A program made the translations under genes and the position numbers. From an uncultured Winogradskyella sp. (lineage in GTDB: Bacteria; Bacteroidota; Bacteroidia; Flavobacteriales; Flavobacteriaceae): 64,000 nucleotides of DNA. Of the stretch, positions 44,860 to 53,606 are shown one piece after another. Below the pieces are notes generated by a model that did not search any database, was not told where the DNA came from, and was given only the letters and a program-made list of their open reading frames with translations. Position 1 is the first letter of the stretch, and every line of letters starts with the position of its first letter. The stretch covers positions 372,001 to 436,000 of the forward strand of contig NZ_CANMCZ010000003.1 in NCBI RefSeq assembly GCF_947496485.1, given 5' to 3'.

Positions 44860-47205
44860 ATGAAAATGAAGAGAACATTCTTGGTTGTTACCCTTTTATT
44901 TTCTCTACTGAACTATGCTCAAAATATTTCAGTAGATAGTCAAACATATACTCCACAACAACTTATAGAAGATATACTGATTGATAGTGATTGTATTGAA
45001 AATGTAATAGTTACAAATGTTTTAGGTGGTGATTTTAATAATTCAGATCAAAGTTATGGTTATTTCAATGGAGTCGGAACCACATTTCCTTTTGAAAGCG
45101 GCATTGTATTAAGTACAGGAAGATTACAAAATGTTCCTGGTCCAAATAATAATCTAAGCGACGATGATGCAACAAATTGGTTAGGAGATACAGATTTGGA
45201 AAACGCTCTGAATGAATCAAATACATTTAATGCTACAATCTTAGAATTTGATTTTACCTCAGTAGCATCACAAATCAGTTTTAGATATATTTTTGCTTCA
45301 GAAGAGTACCAAGAAAATAATCCCAATAGCTGTAATTTTTCAGATTTATTCGGGTTTTTAATTAGACCTGCTACTGGGCAAAATCAATACGAAAATATTG
45401 CCTTAGTACCAGATACCAATATTCCGGTTAAAGCGACAACGGTTACTCCAGGAGTACAAGGCAGTTGTCCTCCACAAAACGAAACTTATTTTGGAAACTA
45501 TAATGGTACCAATGCTCCTATCAATTTCAATGGACAAACAGCGATTTTAACGGCAACGGCAAACGTAATCCCAAATGAAACCTATCACGTTAAACTCGTT
45601 ATAGCAGATGAGCAAAATTTCAGGTATGATTCCGCAGTATTCATTGAAGCTGGTAGCTTTAAATTATCTTCTGATTTAGGGCCAAATAGGCTAATTGCAA
45701 CAGGAAATGCAGCCTGTGAAGGTGAAACTATTACCTTAAATGCATTTCAACAAGGTGCAAGTTATATTTGGTCAAAAAACGGAATTCCTGAAGGTACTAT
45801 TCCTTGTTTCAATTGTTTTGAATATGAAGTTTCAGAATCTGGAACATACTCTGTTGAAGTATTCTTAGACAACAACTGTATCTCCTATGGAGAAGCAGTA
45901 ATAGAATATGCTCCTTTACCAGTTGGCTCTGATGCAGTATTAATTGAGTGTGATATTAATAGTGACGGATTAACAACCTATAATTTATTTGATGCTTTAG
46001 ATGACTTAATTAACGGCAATGATTCCCTTCAAATTCTCGACTTTTATTTAACCGAAGCTGATGCTTTTATTGATAATAATCCTATTACCAATCAAACTAA
46101 TTTTCAGAATACCTCACCGTTTCAAGTTGTTTATGCTAACATCGTTAATGCCGCAAATTGTTTTGATGTTGTGGAACTAGAATTACAGATATCAAACAAC
46201 ATCTTAACTATTTCTGATTTAGAAGCCTGTGATGGTGATCTGGTGGATGGTTTTGCTAATTTTACGCTAAGCGATATTGAATTAGAGATAGAAAATCAAA
46301 TTCCAGATGGTGCTTTGATTTCCTATTATGAATCAGAGGAAGATGCTTTTAGTGAATCAAACCAGCTATCCAATAACTACGAAAACACAACTGCTAATTC
46401 CCAAACTATATTTGTAAAAGTTGAAAGTAATAACCAATGTTTTAGTATTTCAGCAGTAAATCTTATTGTACTCTATACTCCAGTGTTAGAAGCTGATGAA
46501 ACTATAATCTATTGTACCAACACATTTCCAGAAGCTATTACACTTTTCGGAGGAGTTCTAAATGATTTACCAAATAATTATTATTACGAGTGGTTATACA
46601 ATGGTACATCAACAGCAATAAATACTACTTTTAATGATATCAACCAAACTGGCATCTATACAGTAATTGTTACTGACCCAAACGGTTGTTCTTCTAGCAG
46701 AACTATAACTGTTAGTCCATCTAGTTCTGCAATTATAGAAAGTATTTCTGTAGAAGGTATTGACCCTAATAATACAATTACTATAAATGTTTCTGGTGAT
46801 GGAGATTATGAATATGCTATAGATGATATAAATAGTTTGTATCAGGAAAGTAATGTATTCACTAATATTTCTAAAGGATTTCATACAGTCTATGTAAGAG
46901 ACATCAATGGTTGTGGAGTTACTGAAGAGACAATTTCTGTTTTAGGCTTTCCAAAATTCTTCACACCTAATGGTGATGGTGACAATGACACATGGCAAGT
47001 CATTGGTACATCTGCACAATCTAATTTCATTGAAGCTGTTCAAATTTTCAATCGCTACGGAAAATTAATTGCAGAACAGACACCACAAAGTAGTGGTTGG
47101 GATGGCAATCTGAATGGCAGTAAATTACCAAGTGACGATTATTGGTTTATTGCTAAGCTCTCGGATGGTAGAACTTATAGTGGACATTTTGCTCTAAAAC
47201 GTTGA
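44860..47205 (+). CDS. Choice-of-anchor L T9SS type B protein, short form (adhesin G)
   Basis: A 781-residue secreted protein, the short member of the family. I start it at ATG 44860 (ATG 44866 also works), directly before the signal peptide KRTFLVVTLLFSLLNYAQ. A choice-of-anchor L domain (about 20-270; FASEEYQEN, YDSAVFIEA), an Ig-like domain (272-350) and only two CDD-type repeats (about 357-537) follow. The Ig/PKD-like domain, linker and type B sorting domain (695-781; PKFFTPNGDG, FNRYGKL) resemble those of adhesins A and B more than D-F. So it combines the front of one subgroup with the back of the other. Confidence 0.86.
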   Translation: MKMKRTFLVVTLLFSLLNYAQNISVDSQTYTPQQLIEDILIDSDCIENVIVTNVLGGDFNNSDQSYGYFNGVGTTFPFESGIVLSTGRLQNVPGPNNNLSDDDATNWLGDTDLENALNESNTFNATILEFDFTSVASQISFRYIFASEEYQENNPNSCNFSDLFGFLIRPATGQNQYENIALVPDTNIPVKATTVTPGVQGSCPPQNETYFGNYNGTNAPINFNGQTAILTATANVIPNETYHVKLVIADEQNFRYDSAVFIEAGSFKLSSDLGPNRLIATGNAACEGETITLNAFQQGASYIWSKNGIPEGTIPCFNCFEYEVSESGTYSVEVFLDNNCISYGEAVIEYAPLPVGSDAVLIECDINSDGLTTYNLFDALDDLINGNDSLQILDFYLTEADAFIDNNPITNQTNFQNTSPFQVVYANIVNAANCFDVVELELQISNNILTISDLEACDGDLVDGFANFTLSDIELEIENQIPDGALISYYESEEDAFSESNQLSNNYENTTANSQTIFVKVESNNQCFSISAVNLIVLYTPVLEADETIIYCTNTFPEAITLFGGVLNDLPNNYYYEWLYNGTSTAINTTFNDINQTGIYTVIVTDPNGCSSSRTITVSPSSSAIIESISVEGIDPNNTITINVSGDGDYEYAIDDINSLYQESNVFTNISKGFHTVYVRDINGCGVTEETISVLGFPKFFTPNGDGDNDTWQVIGTSAQSNFIEAVQIFNRYGKLIAEQTPQSSGWDGNLNGSKLPSDDYWFIAKLSDGRTYSGHFALKR

Positions 47206-47228
47206 TTGATTTACATTATTCTTTATCG

Positions 47229-47236
47229 TAACTTTG
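47229..47236 (+). promoter_or_regulatory. Putative uvrB promoter
   Basis: TAACTTTG matches TAnnTTTG, with TTG 20 bp upstream (47206-47208) as the -33 element. It ends 4 nt before the uvrB ATG, which predicts a leaderless mRNA. Confidence 0.5.
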
Positions 47237-47240
47237 CTTT

Positions 47241-49247
47241 ATGCGATTTAAAATTGAATCAGAGTTTAAACCTACAGGAGATCAACCTGAAGCTATTAAG
47301 CAATTAGCTAAGGGTATTGAAAGTAAAGAAAAGTATCAAACACTTTTAGGTGTAACAGGTTCTGGGAAAACCTTTACAGTTGCCAATGTAATAGAAGAAG
47401 TGCAACGACCAACTTTGGTTTTGGCACATAACAAAACTTTAGCAGCTCAATTATATTCTGAGTTTAAGCAATTTTTTCCAGAGAACGCAGTAGAATATTT
47501 CGTATCCTACTACGATTACTACCAACCTGAAGCATATATTCCCGTTTCTGGAGTATATATAGAGAAAGATTTATCTATAAACGAGGAAATTGAGAAGATG
47601 CGACTTAGCACCACCTCTTCTCTATTATCTGGAAGACGCGATGTTATTGTTGTAGCTTCGGTATCGTGTTTATATGGTATTGGAAATCCTGTTGAGTTTC
47701 AAAAAAATGTAATAACTATAGAAAGAGACCAAGTTATTTCTCGCACTAAACTATTACATCAATTAGTGCAAAGTTTATATTCTAGAACTGAAGCCGAATT
47801 TAAAAATGGAAACTTTAGAATAAAAGGTGATACAGTAGATGTATTTCCTGGTTACTCAGATAACGCTTTTAGAATTCATTTTTTTGGAGATGAAATTGAA
47901 GAAATCGAAGCTTTTGATGCCAGAACCAATGAAATCATTGAGCGTTATGACTGTTTGAATATTTATCCTGCCAACATGTTTGTGACATCACCAGATGTAC
48001 TGAATGGTGCGATAAAAGATATTCAAGATGATTTAGTAAAGCAACATGACTATTTTAAAGAAATAGGTAAGCACCTTGAAGCTAAACGCCTAAAAGAGCG
48101 AACAGAATTTGATTTAGAAATGATACGTGAGTTGGGCTATTGTTCTGGGATTGAAAACTATTCCAGATATTTGGATGGAAGAGCTCCAGGAACAAGACCA
48201 TTCTGTTTACTAGATTATTTCCCTGATGATTACTTAATGGTTGTGGATGAGAGCCATGTTACCATTTCTCAAGTTCATGCTATGTATGGCGGTGATAGAA
48301 GTCGTAAAGTAAATTTAGTAGATTATGGTTTCCGATTACCAGCTGCTATGGACAACAGGCCATTAAAATTTGAAGAATTTGAAGCACTTCAGAATCAAGT
48401 GATTTATGTGAGTGCAACTCCTGCGGATTACGAAATGGAAAAAACTGGTGGAGTTTATGTAGAACAAGTGATTCGTCCGACTGGTTTGTTAGACCCAGTT
48501 ATTGAAGTTAGACCGAGCTTAAATCAGATAGATAATTTAATCGAAGAAATTCAAGATCGTGTAGAAAAAGATGAGCGAACTTTAGTAACCACATTGACAA
48601 AACGAATGGCTGAGGAATTGGTAAAATACTTAACCCGAATCTCCATCCGTTGTCGATACATTCATAGCGATGTGGACACTCTAGAGCGTGTTGAAATAAT
48701 GCAAGATTTACGAAAAGGTATTTTTGATGTTTTGGTTGGTGTTAATCTACTACGTGAAGGTTTGGATTTACCTGAGGTATCTTTAGTTGCCATACTAGAT
48801 GCAGACAAAGAAGGTTTTTTGCGATCTAACCGTTCGTTGACACAAACTGTTGGTAGAGCGGCTAGACATCTAAATGGTAAAGCCATTATGTATGCAGATA
48901 AAATCACCAAAAGCATGCAAAAAACTATTGATGAAACTGAATATCGTCGAGAAAAACAAATTGCCTACAATACTAAGCATAATCTTAAACCAAAAGCCTT
49001 AAACAAAAGTTTAGACAGTGCCTTAGCAAAAAATTCCGTGAGCACTTACCGGACAGAACTTGATGCAAAAATTGCCGCTGAGCCAGAAAGCGAATATTTG
49101 AATAAAAGTCAACTCGAAAAGAAAATAAGAGAAAAACGGAAGCAAATGGAGTTAGCTGCAAAAGCCTTAGACTTTATGGAAGCAGCACGTTTTAGAGATG
49201 AGATTACTGCGTATCAGAGTAAGTTAGAAAAGTTGAAAGTGAAATAA
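47241..49247 (+). CDS. uvrB: UvrABC system protein B
   Basis: This is the DNA damage-verification helicase of nucleotide excision repair. It loads with UvrA and positions UvrC. The 668-residue length is normal. Walker A is GVTGSGKT (about 37-44). The beta-hairpin region is YYDYYQPEAYIP, and DESH, SATPADYE and the helicase motif VGRAARH are all present. The C-terminal UVR motif that binds UvrC begins EKKIREKRKQMELAA. It is transcribed alone after the adhesin cluster. Confidence 0.97.
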   Translation: MRFKIESEFKPTGDQPEAIKQLAKGIESKEKYQTLLGVTGSGKTFTVANVIEEVQRPTLVLAHNKTLAAQLYSEFKQFFPENAVEYFVSYYDYYQPEAYIPVSGVYIEKDLSINEEIEKMRLSTTSSLLSGRRDVIVVASVSCLYGIGNPVEFQKNVITIERDQVISRTKLLHQLVQSLYSRTEAEFKNGNFRIKGDTVDVFPGYSDNAFRIHFFGDEIEEIEAFDARTNEIIERYDCLNIYPANMFVTSPDVLNGAIKDIQDDLVKQHDYFKEIGKHLEAKRLKERTEFDLEMIRELGYCSGIENYSRYLDGRAPGTRPFCLLDYFPDDYLMVVDESHVTISQVHAMYGGDRSRKVNLVDYGFRLPAAMDNRPLKFEEFEALQNQVIYVSATPADYEMEKTGGVYVEQVIRPTGLLDPVIEVRPSLNQIDNLIEEIQDRVEKDERTLVTTLTKRMAEELVKYLTRISIRCRYIHSDVDTLERVEIMQDLRKGIFDVLVGVNLLREGLDLPEVSLVAILDADKEGFLRSNRSLTQTVGRAARHLNGKAIMYADKITKSMQKTIDETEYRREKQIAYNTKHNLKPKALNKSLDSALAKNSVSTYRTELDAKIAAEPESEYLNKSQLEKKIREKRKQMELAAKALDFMEAARFRDEITAYQSKLEKLKVK

Positions 49248-49259
49248 GTTATGTCTTTT

Positions 49260-49335
49260 GTCCCCTTGAGGGGACTTTAGGGGTGTTTTAAATGGAATTT
49301 TCTGAAATTCAAAAGATTCCGATATCCATCGGAAT
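49260..49335. repeat. REP-like palindromes after uvrB
   Basis: Two short palindromes lie in the convergent gap between uvrB and the TerB-like gene: GTCCCCT-TG-AGGGGAC (49260-49275), followed by TTTAGGGGTGTTTT, and ATTCCGAT-ATCC-ATCGGAAT (49316-49335). Similar sequences are common between genes in Flavobacteriaceae. They might serve as bidirectional transcription ends. Confidence 0.45.
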
Positions 49336-49390
49336 AAGTTTGACTTACAAACTTTAGTGCGCCTTTCGGCTTTTAAAATTTGAGTCTCAC

Positions 49391-49792
49391 TTAGTTATAC
49401 TGAACTTTAAAAATATCAATTAAAAAATCTGGTGGTACAATTTTATTGGGAAAGCTGTCCATTAGATCCAATACTCTATTAATAGATTCATGACTTAATC
49501 CCATTCGTAAACCAAAGTTGTGAATTTTCACTAATTGTTTAGGAGATATCTTATGGTCTAAATTCATCAATAGAACTAGTCTATGAAACTGGACTATACG
49601 CTCACTATGCGATTTTAAATGCACATAAGTTACAGGGTGCTCAAACAAATATTCAAAATCTTCTTTAGATATATCTAATTGTTTAGCAATACTAAATAAG
49701 AAATTGTATTCAATGGATCTTATATTTTCATCTGTTTGTGCAAATGCTATCATTTCGGATAACAAGCTCAATTTTTCAGCACGGTTAATCAT
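49391..49792 (-). CDS. TerB-like family protein
   Basis: A 133-residue all-helical cytosolic protein. The start MINRAEKLSLLSEMIAFAQT and the following acidic loop before a second helix pair are typical of TerB-like domains of Bacteroidota, which were named for tellurite resistance but here have no ter genes around. The function is unknown. It converges on uvrB and is divergent from the esterase gene. Confidence 0.6.
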   Translation of the reverse strand: MINRAEKLSLLSEMIAFAQTDENIRSIEYNFLFSIAKQLDISKEDFEYLFEHPVTYVHLKSHSERIVQFHRLVLLMNLDHKISPKQLVKIHNFGLRMGLSHESINRVLDLMDSFPNKIVPPDFLIDIFKVQYN

Positions 49793-49934
49793 GTCTTCGA
49801 GGGGATTATATTATGATGTAAAGTTAACTAGGTACATTATTTTATTGTCGTTGATATCTTGTATCTTGTCGAAAAATTCCTAGTACTTAGTCGATTTTTT
49901 TAAACGTTTATCATTTTAAAACAGCAATTATAGC

Positions 49935-50744
49935 ATGAGATTGAAGTATATTTACTTGATACTTACAATATTAATTTTAAACAAATTAGACGCGCAAAGC
50001 ACTGCATCTAAACAAGTTACAAAATTTAACATCGCAGCACCACAGTTAGATACAGTGAAAACCATTTGGGTGTATTTACCTAAAGATTACCAAAATTCTG
50101 AAAAATCCTATCCTGTTATTTATATGCACGATGCTCAAAATTTATTCGATGCTGAAACTTCATATGTTGGAGAATGGCAAATAGATGAATATATGGATGC
50201 ATTAAACGAAAATGAAAGTATTATTATTGGTATTGAACATGGAAATGAAAAACGAATTGATGAGCTTACTCCGTATATACATGAAAAGTATGGAGGCGGA
50301 AAAGGTGAAGATTATTTAACTTTCATTAAAAACACATTGAAACCTCTCATTGATGTTACTTATAAGACAAAACCAGAGGCAGAGAATACAACCATATTTG
50401 GATCGTCTTTAGGTGGATTAATTTCATTTTATGCTGTCATTAAATATCCTGAAACTTTTGGCAATGCAGGAGTATTTTCGCCAGCATTCTGGATTAATCC
50501 TGAAATTTTTGATTTAGTTAAATCAACAGAAATACCAGAGTCATCTAAATTTTATTTTTTAGCTGGTACAGATGAAGGAGAAACTATGATTCCTAAATTA
50601 GAACAAATGATGAATTTATTAATTATTAATGGAGTAACAGATAGTCAGTGGAAAGGCAAAACTGTTAAAGGAGGCAAGCATAACGAACAACTTTGGGCTG
50701 AAAATTTTGGAGAAGCATATCAATATCTAACGACTAAACAATAA
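49935..50744 (+). CDS. Secreted alpha/beta-hydrolase (putative esterase family)
   Basis: A 269-residue exported enzyme of the esterase D/Fes-type alpha/beta-hydrolase family. The signal peptide covers about 1-20 (ending NKLDAQ). The nucleophile elbow is GSSLGG near 152-157, with an acid in AGTDEGE near 217 and the catalytic His in GGKHNEQLW near 250. HDAQNLFD near 66 is a typical oxyanion-side motif of this family. The substrate could be a siderophore or carbohydrate ester. The next gene starts 3 bp after its stop. Confidence 0.82.
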   Translation: MRLKYIYLILTILILNKLDAQSTASKQVTKFNIAAPQLDTVKTIWVYLPKDYQNSEKSYPVIYMHDAQNLFDAETSYVGEWQIDEYMDALNENESIIIGIEHGNEKRIDELTPYIHEKYGGGKGEDYLTFIKNTLKPLIDVTYKTKPEAENTTIFGSSLGGLISFYAVIKYPETFGNAGVFSPAFWINPEIFDLVKSTEIPESSKFYFLAGTDEGETMIPKLEQMMNLLIINGVTDSQWKGKTVKGGKHNEQLWAENFGEAYQYLTTKQ

Positions 50745-50747
50745 AAC

Positions 50748-51014
50748 ATGACAAATAACGACATATTCAAAAAACTAAGAGTAGCTCATAAATTAAGAGA
50801 TGATGATATTATAAAAATATTAGCCTTGGTTGACTTTCGAATTTCAAAAAGTGAAATCAATGCATTCTTTAGAAAAGAAGATCATCCTAAATATATGAAA
50901 TGTGGTGACCAAATCCTTCGAAATTTTCTCAATGGATTGATTATTCATTTGAGAGGTCCTATGCCAAAAAAAGGGGATTCTAATAAGTCTAAACAAAAAA
51001 AGAGCAACATATAA
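50748..51014 (+). CDS. Single-repeat DUF1456 protein
   Basis: An 88-residue protein of unknown function with one DUF1456 unit (about 3-70: IFKKLRVAHKLRDDDIIKIL, then KCGDQILRNFLNGL). The E. coli relative YehS has two such units in about 156 residues, and this protein resembles the second. The C-terminal 18 residues are Lys/Ser-rich. The stop codon overlaps the terminator hairpin. It is probably co-transcribed with the esterase gene. Confidence 0.82.
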   Translation: MTNNDIFKKLRVAHKLRDDDIIKILALVDFRISKSEINAFFRKEDHPKYMKCGDQILRNFLNGLIIHLRGPMPKKGDSNKSKQKKSNI

Positions 51015-51027
51015 TGTTGCCCTTTTT
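51004..51027 (+). terminator. Rho-independent terminator of the esterase-DUF1456 unit
   Basis: A 7-bp stem (GCAACAT / ATGTTGC) with a 3-nt loop is followed by CC and five T residues. The right arm begins at the last base of the stop codon. Confidence 0.7.
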
Positions 51028-51047
51028 AATTAATAATCAAAAAGTAT

Positions 51048-51389
51048 CTAATTAGATTTTACCATCTTAACTGGTACTTTGAATGATTTTTTGTAACCTA
51101 AAGTTTCATTAGATACCTTCTTGTAGTTCAAACGGCTCTTGATATACTTTTCTACTCTTGTATTATCAGTCTCTACAGATAATACAACAATTTCATTGTC
51201 ATCATTAATGAAAATATCAACAACGGCATCTACTTCTTGGTTTAATTGAAAATCTGGGTTTTTCAATAATTCTCCTACTGTTTTACTAATGGAGGTTGGC
51301 TCATCATTTTTGATCGGATTTGTGCTAGCTGAAAGCACACTACTAAACGTAATTGCTACGACTAGTACTAACATTTTTAATGTTTTCAT
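51048..51389 (-). CDS. Small secreted protein of unknown function
   Basis: A 113-residue protein with a signal peptide (about 1-21, MKTLKMLVLVVAITFSSVLS). The mature part has the pattern VDIFINDDNEIVVLSVETDN, then a helix, then YKKSFKVPVKMV, a beta-alpha-beta order that resembles the TonB C-terminal domain. Without a TonB membrane anchor it is more likely a free periplasmic protein. Function unknown. It is convergent with the DUF1456 gene. Confidence 0.65.
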   Translation of the reverse strand: MKTLKMLVLVVAITFSSVLSASTNPIKNDEPTSISKTVGELLKNPDFQLNQEVDAVVDIFINDDNEIVVLSVETDNTRVEKYIKSRLNYKKVSNETLGYKKSFKVPVKMVKSN

Positions 51390-51504
51390 AATTATTCGTT
51401 TTTATAAGATTGATACTTAAAAGACGTCTAATTTCTTTGACAGTTACAGTTCTTAACACTGTTTAACATTGATTAGCAGATAATTAACACTTGTAGCAAA
51501 TAAA

Positions 51505-51528
51505 AAATGCGCCTAAAAAGGCGCATTT
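51505..51528 (-). terminator. Rho-independent terminator of sucC
   Basis: A perfect 10-bp stem (AAATGCGCCT / AGGCGCATTT) with a 4-nt loop lies 27 bp beyond the sucC stop and is followed on the minus strand by a T tract. It could also act in the other direction. Confidence 0.78.
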
Positions 51529-51554
51529 AATAAATATATTGAAATCTTAAACTC

Positions 51555-52745
51555 TTATGAAAGAACTGCTTGTACTTTATCAGCAGCTTCTTGAAATTCA
51601 GTTGCACTAAGCACGTCTAAACCAGAATTGTCAATTAAGTCTTTAGCAATATCTGCATTAGTTCCTTGTAAACGAACAATAATTGGTACAGTAATATTAC
51701 CCATATTTTTATAAGCATCAATTACACCTTGTGCTACTCTATCGCAACGTACAATACCACCAAAAATGTTTATTAGAATAGCTTTCACAGCAGGATCTTT
51801 CAATATGATTTTAAAAGCAGCTTCTACTCTTGCAGCATCAGCTGTACCACCAACATCTAAGAAATTTGCTGGCTCACCACCTGCTTGCTTTATCAAATCC
51901 ATTGTTGCCATTGCTAAACCAGCACCATTTACCATACAACCAACGTTTCCGTCTAGATCTACATAGTTAAGTCCTAAAGCTCCTGCTTCAACCTCTATTG
52001 GATTCTCTTCACGTAAATCTCGCATTTCAGCCAAATCTCTGTGTCTATACAATGCATTGTCATCTAAAGTTACTTTAGAATCTACAGCCATAATTTTATC
52101 ATCACTAGTCTTTAAAACCGGATTGATTTCAAATAAAGATGCATCAGATTTAACGTAAGCAGTATATAATGCAGATACAAATTTTGTCATTTCTTTAAAT
52201 GCAGTACCAGATAAACCTAAGTTAAATGCTACACGACGTGCCTGGAAACCAAGTAATCCTAATGCAGGATCAACTTCTTCAGTAAATATTAAATGTGGAG
52301 TTTCCTCAGCCACAGTTTCAATATCCATTCCACCTTCAGTAGAATACATAATCATATTTTTACCTGTACCTCTATTTAAAAGCACAGACATATAATATTC
52401 TTCAGGTTCGTTATCACCAGGATAATAAACATCTTCAGCAACTAATACTTGATGAACTTTTTTTCCCTCAGCAGAGGTTTGGGGTGTTACTAAATTCATT
52501 CCGATGATGTTTCCGGCAATTTCTTCAACTTCCTGAAGGTTTTTAGCCAGTTTTACTCCACCTCCTTTTCCACGTCCACCTGCATGAACTTGGGCTTTTA
52601 TAACATGCCAACCTGTACCAGTTTCAGCTGTTAATTGTTTAGCTGCATCTACAGCTGCTTTAGCACTTTGAGCTACAATACCACGTTGGATACGCACACC
52701 AAAACTGCTTAATAATTCTTTTCCTTGATATTCGTGTAAATTCAT
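51555..52745 (-). CDS. sucC: Succinyl-CoA synthetase (ADP-forming) beta subunit
   Basis: This is the beta subunit of succinate-CoA ligase, which makes ATP or GTP and succinate from succinyl-CoA in the TCA cycle. The 396-residue protein begins MNLHEYQGKELLSSFGV and contains AQVHAGGRGKGGGVKLA, the ATP-grasp domain, and the CoA-ligase part with NFLDVGGTA and NIFGGIVRCD. sucD is not adjacent, which is common in Bacteroidota. It has its own promoter and terminator. Confidence 0.97.
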   Translation of the reverse strand: MNLHEYQGKELLSSFGVRIQRGIVAQSAKAAVDAAKQLTAETGTGWHVIKAQVHAGGRGKGGGVKLAKNLQEVEEIAGNIIGMNLVTPQTSAEGKKVHQVLVAEDVYYPGDNEPEEYYMSVLLNRGTGKNMIMYSTEGGMDIETVAEETPHLIFTEEVDPALGLLGFQARRVAFNLGLSGTAFKEMTKFVSALYTAYVKSDASLFEINPVLKTSDDKIMAVDSKVTLDDNALYRHRDLAEMRDLREENPIEVEAGALGLNYVDLDGNVGCMVNGAGLAMATMDLIKQAGGEPANFLDVGGTADAARVEAAFKIILKDPAVKAILINIFGGIVRCDRVAQGVIDAYKNMGNITVPIIVRLQGTNADIAKDLIDNSGLDVLSATEFQEAADKVQAVLS

Positions 52746-52771
52746 TTGTGATCAGAAATTTATTGGTGGCA

Positions 52772-52802
52772 CAAAAATAAGCATACTAAAACGTTTTTGC
52801 CA
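52772..52802 (-). promoter_or_regulatory. Putative sucC promoter
   Basis: On the minus strand TATTTTTG (TAnnTTTG) lies 26 bp before the sucC ATG, with TTG about 20 bp further upstream. Confidence 0.45.
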
Positions 52803-52830
52803 ATAGTTTTGATATTCCTTGTCTATTATT

Positions 52831-53487
52831 TTAATCTTTTAAACGCTTTATCACTGAAAACGCTTTGTCCACTAAGTCGTCTTCAACAACTATCGTAAAT
52901 TCATTAGTTGTAGAAACGACTTCATATAAGGTGATTTTTTCCCAAGCTAGTCGTTTAAAAATTTGATAATATAAACCAGCAATTTTCGAATTGCCTTTAG
53001 GCAAATAAATACTGATGGCCGATAAATTATCTTGTAGACCTATTTGTATTTCATTTTTAAATACTTTTAAAATACTATCTTTTTCGGAAGTTGAAATGAT
53101 AATATTACTCTCAAACATACCACGAGTAAAAGCATAAAAAATTTGTTGGTTAGCACTTATTTTTTCTAAAACTTGTGCATGACTATTTATCAAGGTCTTA
53201 GAGTTTTGAAACGTAAAATCACTTAAATTTGAACGTACTGTAATATCTCCAAGATTTTTAAAGACCTTTTTTAATCGACCAGAATTCTCAAGAGTCAATG
53301 GTTGCTGATAGCGACGCAAAGCCATCATTATAGCACCATCTTTTACAGGTTTTCTTAGCATTTCAGAAATTGGGAAATTTAAATCTTTTGCTAAAGCAGA
53401 AAAATTAATAATTTCTCGAGATAAACCCTCTTCTAAGAAAGGGCTTGACTTTATTATTTCCTCTACACAAGATGTTATTGTTTTCAA
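52831..53487 (-). CDS. ACT-domain protein related to the regulatory part of aspartate kinase
   Basis: A 218-residue cytosolic protein without a kinase catalytic domain. The C-terminal 65 residues (AISIYLPKGNSKIAGLYYQIFKRLAWEKITLYEVVSTTNEF in part, then IVVEDDLVDKAFSVI) match the ACT fold of aspartokinases, which binds lysine or threonine. A second, weaker beta-alpha-beta stretch lies before it (about 75-130), and the first 60 residues are helical. It is divergent from lysA with a 119-bp gap, which suggests an amino-acid-sensing role in lysine metabolism. That role is inference. Confidence 0.62.
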   Translation of the reverse strand: MKTITSCVEEIIKSSPFLEEGLSREIINFSALAKDLNFPISEMLRKPVKDGAIMMALRRYQQPLTLENSGRLKKVFKNLGDITVRSNLSDFTFQNSKTLINSHAQVLEKISANQQIFYAFTRGMFESNIIISTSEKDSILKVFKNEIQIGLQDNLSAISIYLPKGNSKIAGLYYQIFKRLAWEKITLYEVVSTTNEFTIVVEDDLVDKAFSVIKRLKD

Positions 53488-53562
53488 ATTGTTAATTATT
53501 TAACATTATGTGTAAAAATAGCAATATTTTTTAATTTTTATGCTTTTAATACTTATTACATA

Positions 53563-53570
53563 TACATTTG
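53563..53570 (+). promoter_or_regulatory. Putative lysA promoter (-7 element)
   Basis: TACATTTG matches TAnnTTTG and lies 36 bp before the lysA ATG. A -33 element is weak. Confidence 0.4.
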
Positions 53571-53606
53571 ACCATTACTATTATTAATACCTAAGATTTC
53601 AAACGA

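Noticed and set aside
21832..47205. A single nonribosomal or CRISPR-like repeat array
   Set aside because: The periodic similarity is within long open reading frames as protein repeats of about 95 residues, without short identical DNA repeats and spacers.
49391..49792. TerB-like gene as a tellurite resistance locus
   Set aside because: No terA, terC, terD or terZ homologue lies in the window. A lone TerB-like domain does not support that function.
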